DNA of 64,000 nt from Neocallimastix lanati (nom. inval.) (GCA_016946835.1 JACVTC010000008.1:189501-253500); one strand, 5' to 3'; shown: positions 37,414-49,432, counted from the first letter of the stretch. The notes: generated from the sequence alone by a model not told the origin. Numbers and translations: made by a program.

Positions 37414-38205
37414 TTACTTTCCATCTGAGGGTGGAGCAGTTGAAGAAGAATCTGAAGTTTGAGTTGGATATTGTGAAGGATATGGAGACGAATATTGCTG
37501 GGAATATAAATTAGATGAAGAAGATATATTTATTTCAGAATCAGAAGAAAGAGGATATATATGAAAGTATAGGATGGAGGATGAGGTTGAGCCGTAGAAG
37601 GCGTACTTAATCCAGAATCAGTACGTTGTGGTTGAGGAGGATAGGGTTGAGGAGGATACTGCTGAGGATAAGTATAATAATAAGGAGGAGGATAACGTTG
37701 TGCATAGGGATAAGGTTGGGTATAAGGTTGAGGATAAGGTTGAGGATAAGGATATTGAGAAGGATATTGATTTTTATCTGATGATGTAGTATTAGATAAT
37801 GAATCTTGTGAACTGTTTTGTTGGAGATTATCTTTAGATTGACTTTGTGCATATAATCTTGGATATTTTTGAGCATAAGGATGAGAGAATGTTGTTTAAG
37901 AGTTTGATGGTGATGATATTGGTGGGGTACTTGGTGGAGTACTTGTTGGTGAACTTGGTGGTGGATTTATTTTAAATTTTGGTGATGTACTTGATTTTTT
38001 TAATGGTGAATTTGGTATTGGTTTTTCTTTTTCTTTTACTTTTTCTTTTTCTTTTTCTTTAAATTTAAATGATGAATTTGATTTTAATGGTGAATTGGGT
38101 ATTGCTTTTTCTTTTAAATTTTTGTTTAATTTTTCCTTTGGTGGTGAAGTTGGTTTTGTATTTAAATTTATGAACTTGTTTTTGGATCTGGTTTTAATTA
38201 TTATA
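37414..38205 (-). pseudogene. Pro/Gln/Tyr-rich protein gene, broken
   Basis: Read on the minus strand, coding-like composition runs from about 38205 (TKPTSPPKEK, IPNSPLKKSSTSPKF, then SPTSTPPSTPPISSP) through YPQPYPQPYTQPYPYAQ to a C-terminus ending SSSTAPPSDGK at the stop 37414-37416. One in-frame TAA interrupts it near 37899 and a one-base frame change lies near 37563. It is therefore a recent pseudogene, or the assembly has two errors. No ATG is evident at the 5' end, so an upstream exon may be missing. The low-complexity, proline-rich product would be disordered; function unknown. Confidence 0.5.
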
Positions 38206-38348
38206 AGTAATACTTAGTTATAGTCAATATATAATTTATATATTTTAAATATTTTAAATAAAATTAATAAAACAAGTTTTTATAAAAATAATTTTTAGTT
38301 TTAATTTCAACTACTTATATAATTTATTGTGTTAACCTGCTGGGTTAA

Positions 38349-38401
38349 TAAGGTTTTGTTTATTTTTATTATTCCATTTAATAATAGTATACAAAACCTT
38401 A
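38349..38401. other. 11-bp inverted repeat (hairpin 1)
   Basis: TAAGGTTTTGT (38349-38359) pairs with ACAAAACCTTA (38391-38401), loop 31 nt. Confidence 0.75.
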
Positions 38402-38557
38402 CATATTCAGGGGATTCGATTCAATGTTTATTCGTAAAAATTTCTTGTTTCTTAATTGCTTGCTCGAGGCTTTACTTTAATTCCTTAGAAAGATCAGAAA
38501 GATTTTCCTCAAATTCTTCATCATTGGTTACATCAATATAATTAAAGATTCCTGAGG

Positions 38558-38649
38558 AGTGTTTTGGGTTGAATCCATAGCTTTCTATGCGAACTATGAA
38601 TTCAACCCAAAACACTTTATTTCTTACTTTACTATGCAGGGTAAGAAAT
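38558..38649. other. Two adjacent hairpins: 23-bp stem then 9-bp stem
   Basis: Positions 38558-38580 (AGTGTTTTGGGTTGAATCCA...) pair with 38594-38616 at 22 of 23 positions around a 13-nt loop. Immediately downstream ATTTCTTAC (38619-38627) pairs with GTAAGAAAT (38641-38649). Composition differs from the surrounding AT-rich DNA. Candidates are a structured RNA, a foldback/MITE remnant or a bidirectional terminator; nothing distinguishes them here. Confidence 0.75.
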
Positions 38650-38719
38650 TAAATTATTCTTGTATTTTGTTGTTATAATTGAATTCACAAAATAAAAAAA
38701 TTGTTCCAATAAGATCCTT

Positions 38720-39560
38720 TTTAGTTTATAAAACATATAAAATATTATTCATCAGATCATTCGTTTGGTGATGAAATGGAGAAGAGAACTTCATTTTAAT
38801 GACAAGAGCGTCACTAATAGCAGTTCCAGAATTTAGTACAATTAAGTACCTCTATTAAAAAGAATTTCATTGAAATCTTAAATAGTGCTTTTTCATAAAA
38901 ATTGTAATAATAAGGCACATTTTCGAATGGAGTAAAATGATACATTTAGAAGATTGGTAATTTTTCGAATTACAAAATGTCTAGCCGAGGGAGAATGGTG
39001 ATAAAATTTCAAAACATTGGATCGATAGTTGGGAGGAATGTAGTATTTATTTTAAAATAAAAAAATAGATATTACATAATGAATATATATTTATTTTTGG
39101 ATGAAAAATTGGGAATTTTTTATTATCGAAGTAGTCACAAAACCTGTGATAGAAGAATAAATCCCTTTACAGTCAGTGAGTATATGATCAGTAAATGGAA
39201 CAAAAATAGTAGGAAATGGGATAAAGTTTTCAAGACGAAGTACGAAAAAAAAGAATTTCATCAATATTTTGTTCGGTAGAAGCATAATCAGGTCTTCTTA
39301 ACAAGAAAACGGAATTCTGTTAGTAGAACCAGAACAATAAATAATCTTAAAGTTAAACTCAGAGGAACAAGGGCCAACGAATGAGCCTTTGAGTCATTTT
39401 CTCTGTTTTCCTTTGAAGTAGATACACCTTTAGAGATGGGATAATTTTTTTCTCTGCCACAGAAAAGTGTCTTAAATAGAAATAGATATTCAATGTCTTA
39501 TGTAGAAGTTTAGAAAAATATTATATCAATAGCAAAGTTGATGCTATTGCTTTCGACCAT
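38720..39560 (-). mobile_element. Ty3/gypsy fossil (RNase H / connection region), tentative
   Basis: Minus-strand translations show a VAEKKNYPIS-like piece (cf. the gypsy AEKNYPTH motif), an RLIRWPLFL piece, FNFKIIYCSGSTN (cf. FEIIYRPGKEN) and RRPDY, which normally follows ADALS at the RNase H-integrase junction. These are in the expected order. The copy is badly broken, with many breaks, and old; no LTRs found. The downstream part to 38720 is included on position only. Confidence 0.55.
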
Positions 39561-40219
39561 GAAAGGTAAGTTTCTAATAAAATATCTATAACTGAATCAA
39601 TAATTTTATAGTTATTTTATTTTTTTAAATTTTATTATTTAGTTAAAAATTTCAATAAATATAAATTAAATTATTAAATATGATTAAATTTCATAAATAT
39701 TATTATTTATGTAGTTATTAGTAACTCTTACCATGAATCAAACCATTTAGGATTCGTTTCATACTTACTCTAATAAAATTACAAAATATTATTTAATAGT
39801 TTTATTTTCAAATATATTGAAATTAATTAAATTATTATTTCTTTTTCCTTTTATATATATATATATTCTTTTGTTACCTCTTTTCATTTTTTATTAATTT
39901 ACTAATATTTTATATTATTATCTTTATTATTTTTTATAGTGAATTTTTTTTTTTTTATAGTTATTTTATTTATTTAATTTTATTTTTTTTATTTAATTTT
40001 TTAAATAATGCTAAATAAAAATAATAACACAGATTTCATCTTAATTTTTTAAAATTTAATTTTTCTTTTATTTTTAGTTATAAAATATTCACATAATTTT
40101 ATTTAATTAATTTTTATTTTATTTAATTTTATTTTATTTTATTTTTTTAATTTAATAATATAATATAATAAAAAATATATTTATTTGTTATTTAAAAATT
40201 TGTGGGTATTTTTGATAGA
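39561..40219. other. AT-rich intergenic region
   Basis: No gene or element seen. Confidence 0.6.
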
Positions 40220-41160
40220 TTAATAGTAATCATAATTATTGCTGTTTATATAAGATTTTAATAAATCTTCAATCTTTTTATTTTTGATATATTTTATATG
40301 CCTTATATTTTCATCGATATTTATATTAGTTTCTTTGGCATAATCGAGAAGTAATTTTACTATTTCTATATTATTATATTTTATAGCATATTGAATAGGA
40401 GAATAGATCATTTTTGAAGAAATATTATTTCTTTTATTTTTTTTTTATTTTTGATTAAATTATTGTTCATGACATTTATATATTTTTCATTAATATATAA
40501 TTTAATATTATTTTTTTTAGAATATTGAATGAGCAGTTTCATTATTTCAGTGTTTTGATTCTCTATTGCACTCGAAATAGGATACTTTGCTCTGGAGACT
40601 ATAACATTAGAAATATACTCCTTGCCAAATTCGAATTCAAAAATCCTATTATTATATTTTTCATGGAGGTCTAAAACGATATTATTTTTGTTGGCATAGT
40701 CCATGAGTAGCTTCACTATCTCAAAATTATTTTTTTTGATCGCACATATAAGTGGATAATTAATCATTTCGATGGGCCTGTCAATTAAATGATTTCTATT
40801 AATTTCTAATGTAATATTAGTTTCGTTAGCATAATCCATGATTAATTTTACTATTTCTTTATTATCATGTTCTATGGAACATAAAAGTGGATTGATAAAC
40901 TTTTCGTCTTCTGTATTCTCATTTGGTTTATAAAAATAGTCATCCTCTATTTCTAATAATACTTGGCATTCCCTTGCATATTTCAAAAGTAGTTTCACTA
41001 TTTCAATGCTATTCATTTTTACCGCATATAAAAAAGGATAATCATAGGAATCGTTTTTCTCATTTATAATTGAAATAGCATTATTCTTTGCATAATTCGA
41101 TAATAATTGGATCATTTCAATAACATTATTCTCAATAGCATTTAAGAGTGTGGTACTAGA
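40220..41160 (-). pseudogene. Ankyrin-repeat protein gene with one frame break
   Basis: On the minus strand, 41115-40408 encodes 235 residues of degenerate ankyrin repeats, and coding continues in another frame from 40411 to 40220 (63 residues). Units read PLLCSIEHDNKEIVKLIMDYANETNI with ~50-60-residue spacing. Both pieces carry the same repeat (SPIQYAIKYNNIEIVKLLLDYAK). The frame change is explained by a 10-nt poly(T) run at 40437-40446, so slippage or an assembly error is likely. Coding similarity extends upstream of the first ATG (TTLLNAIENNVIEMIQLL) to about 41160, where an AG acceptor-like site suggests a further 5' exon. A long-repeat ankyrin scaffold of unknown partner. Confidence 0.65.
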
Positions 41161-41945
41161 AATCTAATGAAACTAAATTAGTCAAAAGAGAAGAAAGTAT
41201 TCATTTGTACAGTGGATGTAAATAAACCTGGTTGTATTCTTGTTTTAATTCAATTTCCCGTTATGAGTACTAATGAAATGAAACTTATTTACATTTAATA
41301 CATTTATTTATTATTATATTAATAATTATTTTTAAAAATAAAAAAAAGTAAAAAAAAATATATATATATAAAATATAAAATAATGTTGTTTTAAAATTAT
41401 TATATAATAATTAACGATTAATATTAAAAAATGAAAAATATTTATCATACATTTGTGTCAGACTCTTTTAACAATATATATATATATAAATTTTATTATT
41501 ATTAAATTTTATATTAATATTTTATTTAATATACAAAAATTCTTATTAATTTATTTTATTTTTAAAAGTATAAGTAAATTTTAAAATTTTTTTTTTTTTA
41601 AAATTATTAATTATGTTTAATTATTAAATAAGGATTAACTATATAATTAAATTATTATATTTAATTATATATTTTATTAACATTAACAATATTATTTATT
41701 TGTAGTATTATATTATTCATATTCATAATAAATAAAAATAAAATAAAAATATTATATATATATATTTATATTACTATATAAAATCTTTATTTATTTATTT
41801 TATCAAAGTTAATAACAGATACTTCGTTTTTTTTTTTTTTTTTTTTTTTTATTATTATTATTCCAAATACATAATATAAATAAATAAAAAATAAATTTTG
41901 AATAAAATAAAATTGGAATAATTATTAATAAATATAAATATTAAT

Positions 41946-41988
<43 letters not shown>

Positions 41989-42260
41989 CTTTAAAAAAAA
42001 CATGTCCAAAAAAAAAAAAACATTTTCAAAAAAAGTAAAAAAAAAAAAGTTTATTAATTACAAAGTAATGATTTTAAGTTTAATTTACTTAATAAACTTT
42101 GTTTTTTTTTTTTTTTTTTTTTTATATTATTATTATTAGATTGGAATGTCCGAAATTGAATGTCCAAATTTTAAATATAAATCTAGATACTAAATTTATT
42201 AAAAAAAAAAAAAAAAAAAAATTTCAAAACATTTTAATTTATAAATAAATTATAATAAAA
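41161..42260. other. AT-rich intergenic region with poly(T) runs
   Basis: No gene seen. Poly(T) runs at about 41829-41850 and 41951-41988. Confidence 0.6.
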
Positions 42261-42789
42261 ATGGTTAATCAACCTTTTAGTTACTATTGTGTTATTGACT
42301 TTGAAGCATCCAATGAGGAAGATCCTTACCATCCAGGACATGGTAGAAAAGATTATCCAAGTGAAATTATTCAATTTCCAGCAGTTTTAATTAATAGTTC
42401 TAATAATTGTATTGTAAATATATATAATTTATTAATTATGCTAAATATATATTAGATAAAAAAGTAAATAAATTTATATACATAATAAATATTATTAATT
42501 TTTTTTTTTTTTTTTTTTTATATATTATTATTATTAGGTTGGTAAATTTAATAAATATGTTCGACCTGTTCGTAATCCAATTCTCAGTAGATTTATCAAA
42601 AATTTAACTGGTATTACTCAAGTAATTACTGTTATTACAATTAGTTATCATTATTAAAATTATTATTGATATTATTATTATAATTATTATTATTATTATT
42701 ATTATTATTATTTTAAATAACAAAGAATTTTTAAAAAATTATTTATTTTTTTTTTTAATTTTTTTTTTTTTATAACTATTAAATTTAAA

Positions 42790-42820
<31 letters not shown>

Positions 42821-43279
42821 TGTTTTATGTCCTTTTAAAATATATATATATTATATTATATTATATATATATATTATATATATATAAATAATTTTGTCAA
42901 AAAGAATCAAGTTGATAATGCAGATATCTTTATTAATGTTTTAGACCAATTCGAAAGTTGGTTGAGTGATTATACTCCAAAACCATTTAATAATGTATGC
43001 TTTGTATCGGATGGTGAATTTGACTTTAACCATTACTTAAGGTTGCAATGTAGAATCTCGGATATATCCATGCCATCCTATGTGAGATCTTATTTTGATA
43101 TTAAAAAATACTTTAAAGGGTATTGTGGATACTATAAAAATATTAGAGGAATGTTAAACTATTTAGGCATGAGATTTGAAGGTAATAATCACAACGGATT
43201 AGATGATGCCAGTAATATTGCCAGAGTTGTTCAATATTTCTTACAAAGAAAAGTGTTAGAGACTAATTCATATTGTTAA
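42261..43279 (+). CDS. ERI1-like 3'-5' exoribonuclease (DEDDh)
   Basis: Three exons, 42261-42413, 42538-42621 and 42905-43279, join in frame to 203 residues, essentially a bare nuclease domain. DEDDh residues are visible: IDFEAS (Asp11-Glu13-type motif I, YYCVIDFEAS), SDGEFDF (motif II, after NNVCFV) and HNGLDDA (motif III His and Asp). EIIQFPAVLIN, RPVRNPILSRF and LTGITQ are typical of ERI1/THEX1-like enzymes, which trim histone-mRNA stem loops, 5.8S rRNA ends or siRNA duplexes. The SAP domain of animal ERI1 is absent, as in the ERI2/ERI3 and plant/protist relatives. Both introns are T-rich. The start ATG is close to motif I, so no targeting extension. The gene looks intact. Confidence 0.93.
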
Positions 43280-43439
43280 ATTATTAATTATAATTTAATA
43301 TGAAATAATATTTTATTCATTAAAACTATATATTATTAATAACTATAAGGTATTAAAAATCTTGAAAAAAAAATTATTATTAGTATATTATAATTATGTA
43401 TATATTATAAAATGATTAATATTATATAAAATAATATAT

Positions 43440-43480
<41 letters not shown>

Positions 43481-43810
43481 AAAAAATAAAATTAAATTAA
43501 TAATTAATAATAGAATATTTAAAATATATAAATATTTTATTAACTTTTTAATTAAATTCATATTTGTATTTTTTATTTTAAATTTTTTATTTTTTTAATA
43601 ATTATATATATATATATATTTTAAATTTTACTTTTATATAAAATCAATTTTTACTTCTTTTAAAAAAATAAAATTTTTAATTTTTAATATATAAAAAAAA
43701 AAAAATCACATATTTATTTGATAACATATTTTTTTTACCATTATTAATAAATTCCATATTCAAATTAATATAAATTTTTAATACCAGTAAATGAATAAAA
43801 ATCATAAATA

Positions 43811-43842
<32 letters not shown>

Positions 43843-44117
43843 AAAAGATAAAACAAAATAATTAATATTTTTATAGAAAAATAAAAAATTTATTGTTTTA
43901 ATATTAAATTTTTTTTTGTTTTTGTTGTTTTTGTTTTTAGAAGATTTAACATATATATATATATATTTCTTTATATACAATTTTTAATATTTCACTTGGC
44001 TTCATTGAAAATTTTTAGACCTTTATATCACGATATATATTAAATTTTACTATTTCATTTGTGGCTTCATTGAAATCTTTTGAATGTTTATTTCTCTATA
44101 TATATATATATTTAATA
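43280..44117. other. AT-rich intergenic region
   Basis: No gene seen. A ~38-nt poly(A) near 43448 and another near 43809. Short repeated phrases (TTGGCTTCATTGAAAATTTT..., TGGCTTCATTGAAATCTTTT...) occur at about 43995, 44061 and 44126. Confidence 0.55.
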
Positions 44118-44778
44118 TTATAATTGGCTTATTGAAAAATTTTGGACCTTTATAGTAACATGTATTTTAAAGGTAATACATCTAATATAATTTGAATATT
44201 TATTGATAGCATCACTGTTCGATTTATCTTTATCATCGTTTCCAGTATTAAAGAATATACTATTGGGATTATATACAATTTTATTTCCTATAATATTTTC
44301 CATATTTAAATTAATGGTTTGTAGGATGTCAATTATTCCCGTTAATTAACGAAATTCTTAATTTAGCAAAATTATTTAAATATTTGTAATTATCACTATT
44401 TTAATTGTTTGGAAGTTTCCGTGAATTCTAATACCTTGAAAAAATGTGTAATTTTGTCCAAAGTACAATTTTTGACTAAATCTATCGGCATATCCTCTAT
44501 TAAAAAAGATATAAAATTTTTTTTGGTATTGTATTCATATAATACCATACCTTTATATTTTTTATAATACATACTATCTGTAATAAATGGTATATAAAAT
44601 CTACTACTATTTAAATTCATATTAATTTCATTGACATATTTAATATCTTTACTTTTTTTAAATGTATGTAATATTTTTCATTATTATTATCATTATTATT
44701 AATATTATTAATATTAATATTATTAATTTTATTATTATTATTATTATTATTTAATATATACTTTATTTCAACCCATAA

Positions 44779-44811
<33 letters not shown>

Positions 44812-44838
44812 TAATATATACTTTATTTCAACCCATAA

Positions 44839-44871
<33 letters not shown>

Positions 44872-44898
44872 TAATATATACTTTATTTCAACCCATAA

Positions 44899-44931
<33 letters not shown>

Positions 44932-44958
44932 TAATATATACTTTATTTCAACCCATAA

Positions 44959-44994
<36 letters not shown>

Positions 44995-45850
44995 TAATAT
45001 ATACTTTATTTCAACCCATAAATTATTATTATTATTATTATTATTACTATTATTATTATTATTATTACTATAATCAAAAGTATTTTCTATTTTTAATCCT
45101 TTGTTTTCATCCGCTCCATTTTCTATCAAATATTTCACCATGTTTATACTTTTTGATTTACATGAAAGCATTAGAGGGGTTTCTTTTCTATTATTTTCTT
45201 GATTTACATCAATCACCATGATCAATTCAATATTTCGCTAAATTCTCTTCCCCGGCTTGTAATGAAAGAGCTAATAAAGTGCATCCATTTTCGTTTTTTT
45301 TTTTTTTTTTTTTTCATATATATCAGCCCCACGGTCTATCAATATGATAAGATACTTATCTTATCATATTGTAATTTTTTTTATCTTAAAATAGGCAAAC
45401 GTTAAGCACATTCCATTTCTGCTCTTTTGTTTAACGTCCATCCCGTAGTCTAATAAAAAGCTTTAGGATACTTGTATAGTATTTTTTTTTTTTTTTTTCA
45501 AATACAATCATGAGTACAGTATCATTGTTATTTCTAATATTTAAATTTTCCCCCCTTTCAACTAAATGCTTTGTAATTTCATAATTTCCCTGTGAAACTG
45601 AGTAAAAAATAAAACTGTATTACCATAACTCTCTACTTGATCGATATTTTACCTTTATCAATTAAGATAGATGGCAGTAGTATTATTTTTTTTTTTTTTC
45701 ATTAATAGCAATTATTAAAGGTGTTCTACCATAACTATCAATTTGATTAATACTAGAATTATTTTCAACTAAAGTCTTAATTAGTATATTTCTATTATTA
45801 TTGGAAGAAAAAATAGGAAGTATAGTATTATCATTATTAATGGAATTCAT
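44118..45850 (-). pseudogene. Decayed Asn-rich ankyrin-repeat gene
   Basis: Minus strand, beginning near 45849 (MNSINNDNTILPIFSSNN, then SYGRTPLIIAINE). Ankyrin-like repeats follow in changing frames and reach ETPLMLSCKSKSINMVKYLI (about 45185-45120), an Asn-rich minisatellite segment, and a tail (FYIPFITDSMYYKKYKG, 44600-44400; then 44303-44118). At least four frame changes are needed, three of them at poly(T) tracts of 13-22 nt at about 45295, 45483 and 45688, each following the first helix of an ankyrin unit. It resembles the intact protein at 62217-63848 in repeat consensus. Either a pseudogene or a gene badly affected by homopolymer errors. Confidence 0.65.
44750..45045 (-). repeat. 60-bp minisatellite coding Asn-run plus LWVEIKYIL
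   Basis: Five tandem copies of a ~60-bp unit: (ATT)n then TAATATATACTTTATTTCAA and CCCATAAA. On the minus strand each reads as about 11 Asn followed by LWVEIKYIL. The unit length is a multiple of three, and copies differ mainly in the number of ATT triplets. Confidence 0.95.
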
Positions 45851-46109
45851 TTTGATTATAAATTTATTATTTAAATTTCCTAATTTTTTTTTTTAAATCT
45901 GTTTATTACAATATATATTAACAGTGATGTTAATTATTTATTTCATATAAATATAAATCATTAAACAATAAATAATGGAATTAAAAAAATTATTTATAAT
46001 TATTGTTAATGATAATTAATTCCAAAAAAATTTTCATTTTTATTATAAATATTTCTTTTTAATTCCAGAAGAAATATTATAAATATTAAGATGTATAATT
46101 TCAAAAATA

Positions 46110-46615
46110 AAATAAAATAAAATAAATAGTAGAATATTAAATATAAAGTACAGATGGAATAAAATAAAATAAAATAAATAGTAGAATATTAAATATAAAG
46201 TACAGATGGAATAAAATAAAATAAAATAAAATAAATAGTAGAATATTAAATATAAAGTACAGATGGAATAAAATAAAATAAAATAAAATAAATAGTAGAA
46301 TATTAAATATAAAGTACAGATGGAATAAAATAAAATAAAATAAAATAAATTGTAGAATATTAAATATAAAGTACAGATGGAATAAAATAAAATAAAATAA
46401 ATAGTAGAATATTAAATATAAAGTACAGATGGAATAAAATAAAATAAAATAAATAGTAGAATATTAAATATAAAGTACAGATGGAATAAAATAAAATAAA
46501 ATAAATAGTAGAATATTAAATATAAAGTACAGATGGAATAAAATAAAATAAAATAAATAGTAGAATATTAAATATAAAGTACAGATGGAATAAAATAAAA
46601 TAAAATAAAATAAAA
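46110..46615 (+). repeat. 52-57-bp minisatellite (about 9-10 copies)
   Basis: Unit GAATAAAATAAAATAAAATA, then AATAGTAGAATATTAAATAT and AAAGTACAGATG. Copies differ by the number of AAAAT steps; one has AATTGTAG in place of AATAGTAG. The same unit, inverted and more diverged, occurs at about 60280-60780 inside the MULE. Confidence 0.93.
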
Positions 46616-47258
46616 AAACATTTTATATTTATTTGAATAAATTTTAAATAAGAATAAATATAAGTAATATTAATATATTATAAATGAATATCCATTCAAA
46701 AAAATTTTTTTTTTCATAACAAAGCTAATATCTTAAAAAAAAAATTTTTTTTATATATATAATTTTACACACAATAAAAAAAAAAAATATTATTTTTTAT
46801 TATATTTTAAATAAAACTTTTATTATTTAGTTTTTATTTATAAATATTTATTCACAAAAAGAGAAAGAAAAAAAAAATATTAGATCAGAAAAATAAATTG
46901 AATTAACAAAAATAAAAAAAAGCAAAAAAAAAAAAAAAAAAAAAAAACTATAATTAACAATACATAAATTTGGATTTTTATTCACAAAAAAAAAAATAGA
47001 AAAATATATTCATTTATACATTTATATAAATATGAATCGGTAGAAATAAATATATTCAATTATATATATAAATATGAACCAGATCTAAACAAATCAAATT
47101 ATATAATCTTAAAACTCAATTTCACTAAATCATTACTAATAAAGTGAAATTAAAATAAGAATAATATAAATGATTTCTTTAGTTCCACTGTATAAATGAA
47201 TACTTTATTCTATTTTGACTAATGTAAATATAGAATTTTCTTTGTAAAATACTAAATC
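46616..47258. other. AT-rich intergenic region
   Basis: No gene seen; poly(A) near 46923-46947 and a repeated phrase TAAATATGAA(C/T)C(A/G)G at 47024-47080. Confidence 0.6.
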
Positions 47259-49368
47259 TTACACGTCGAAAATAAAACTTTTAAATGGATCTAAAAATGA
47301 ATTTGTTGGTAAATTATTAAATGAATCTAAAAATGGAGGAACAACTGGAAAATTAACTTGTGGGACAACTGGTATGTTGTTTAATTTTCTTAATAAATCT
47401 AAATACAGTGATTTGTATAAATTATTTTCATATATTTGTGCTTGTTGTGCTTGTTGTGCTTGTTGTATAAATTGTAATTGTAACGGTAAAGGTAATGACG
47501 TATATGATAATAATTGTGGATTTAATTCTAAAGAATATGGAGGTGAATTTGTAATAATTTGATTAGTTAAAACCGGAGAATTTGTAACGAATAAATCATT
47601 TAAAACAAGGGAGTTGTTATTATATGAAGCAGTTACAACAGGAGAGTTACTATTACACATATCAGTCATAACTTTAGTGTTACTACTACACGATTCAGTC
47701 ATAACAGTAGAGTTGCTATTACACGGACCAGTCATAACGGTAGAGTTGCTATTACGCGGACCAGTCAAAACGGTAGAGTAGCTATTACACGGATCAGCCC
47801 TAACGGGAGAGTTACTACTACACGATTCAGTCATAACATTAGGATCGCTACTACAGGATTCAGTCATAACGGGAGAGTAACTATTACACGGATCAGTCCT
47901 AACGGTAGGGTTGCAATTACGCGGACCAGTCAAAACGGTAGAGGAGCTATTACACGGATCAGTCCCAACGGGAGAGTTGCTGCTACACGATTCAGTCATA
48001 ACGGTAGAGTTACTATTACACGGACCAGTCATAACGGTAGAGTAGCTACTACACGATTCAGTCATAACGGGAGAGTTGCTACTACACGATTCAATCATAA
48101 CGGTAGAGTAGCTATTACACGGATCAGTCATAACGGGAGAGTTGCTACTAGACGTATACGATAATAATTGTGAATTTAATTCTAAAGAATATGGATGTGA
48201 ATTTGTAATAATTTGATTAGTTAAAACCGGAGAGTTTGTAACGAATAAATCATTTAAAACAAGGGAGTTGTTATTATATGAAGCAGTTACAACAGGAGAG
48301 TTACTATTACACATATCAGTCATAACGGTAGGGTTGCTACTACACGGACCAGTCATAACGGTAGGGTTGCTACTACACGGATCAGTCATAACGGTAGGGT
48401 TGCTACTACACGATTCAGTAATAACGGAAGAGTAACTATTACACGGATCAGTCATAACGGTAGGGTTGCTATTACGCGGATCAGTCATAACTGTAATGTT
48501 GCTACTACACGATTCAGTCATAACGGTAGAGTTGCTACTACACGGATCAGTCATAACGGTAGGGTTGCTACTACACGATTCAGTAATAACGGAAGAGTAA
48601 CTATTACACGGATCAGTCATAACGGTAGGGTTGCTATTACGTTGTTTGGTAATGACTAGAGAGTTGTTTTTTCTTGTCTTTACTTCATAGAAGTCAATTT
48701 CATAGCGAAACACATTTCTTATACAATACCTTTTTCTTTTCATATTGTATTGAAACATCGATTTATAAAAATATTCAGCCAAATTCTCTCTCTTTTCTTT
48801 TAGCAATTTTAATTGTTGTCTTATATATGATTTTTCTTTTCTTTTAAGCATTTGTTTATCACTGATAAGTCTATAAAATGAAGAAAATCTTACTTTCTTA
48901 AGATTATCAGTTTCTTCACCTTCAATAGTTACTATAGTATACACCCAAAAACCATTTATTTTCTTTGTAGAGTTCGTTTGGAGTTTTACATCAACAAATG
49001 GACGATTTCCACCTAATTCTCCACACTTTTTAAATGTAATATATTTTTCGAATTGTTTAGATTTTTTATCCTTACATTTTACAGTGACGGAATCTTCTTT
49101 TTCCTTAACAATGTACTTCTCCAGGCTAAACTGATTTATAAATTGTTCTATAACGTTTTCATCGAAACAGTCTTTTAGTTGAGAATAATTTTTTGTATTT
49201 TTATTGCATATTCTTAACCCTAATTGATAAATATTTCCTTTCTTATTATGACTATTTCTAATAAATATTCTTCTTAATACTTTTCTTGGAGTAGTATTAC
49301 CACCTTTTCTTAAAACTTCCTTATATATTATACTTCTAATAAGTTTATTTCCATTATTCGATTTTTAA
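47259..49368 (-). CDS. Ser/Thr/Asn-rich tandem-repeat protein, 5' end missing or in another exon
   Basis: A minus-strand frame is open from about 49368 to the stop at 47259, about 700 codons, with the first in-frame ATG only at 48944. Upstream residues (RKVLRRIFIRNSHNKKG, FSLEKYIVKEKEDSVTVKCK, KCGELGGNRPFVDVKLQ) look genuinely coding, so the gene likely starts in a missing 5' exon. The frame ends 65 bp from the putative retroelement LTR at 49433, which may have displaced that exon. The N-terminal part is basic and globular-looking with no recognised domain. The middle is about 25 copies of an 11-residue repeat (PCSSNPTVMTD). A block NSPVVTASYNNNSLVLNDLF is duplicated inside the array and at its end. 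The C-terminus is Gln/Pro-rich (QQAQQAQQAQ). Possibly a secreted or wall-type repeat protein, but no signal peptide is visible. Confidence 0.6.
47643..48655 (-). repeat. 33-bp coding minisatellite
   Basis: About 25 imperfect copies of a 33-bp unit (GGATCAGTCATAACGGTAGG, then GTTGCTACTACAC, plus strand), interrupted at about 48150-48310 by a copy of a non-repeat block that also ends the array. Substitutions alternate among a few states (GGATCA/GGACCA/GATTCA), pointing to unequal exchange or gene conversion. Confidence 0.93.
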
Positions 49369-49432
49369 AACATTAAAATAAAATGGCACATATAACTTCT
49401 TTGTAAAATATTTATTAAAAATATTTAAAATG

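Noticed and set aside
39079-39285. 66-residue plus-strand protein (MNIYLFLDEKLG...)
   Set aside because: The opposite strand shows ordered gypsy RNase H signatures around it; the plus-strand frame has no recognisable domain. Kept as uncertain.
46110-46615. CRISPR-like array of regular repeats
   Set aside because: Units are contiguous with no unique spacers, in a eukaryotic context; it is a minisatellite.
47374-47562. Cys-run ORF (ACCACCACC)
   Set aside because: Antisense of the QAQQAQ codons of the repeat-protein gene.
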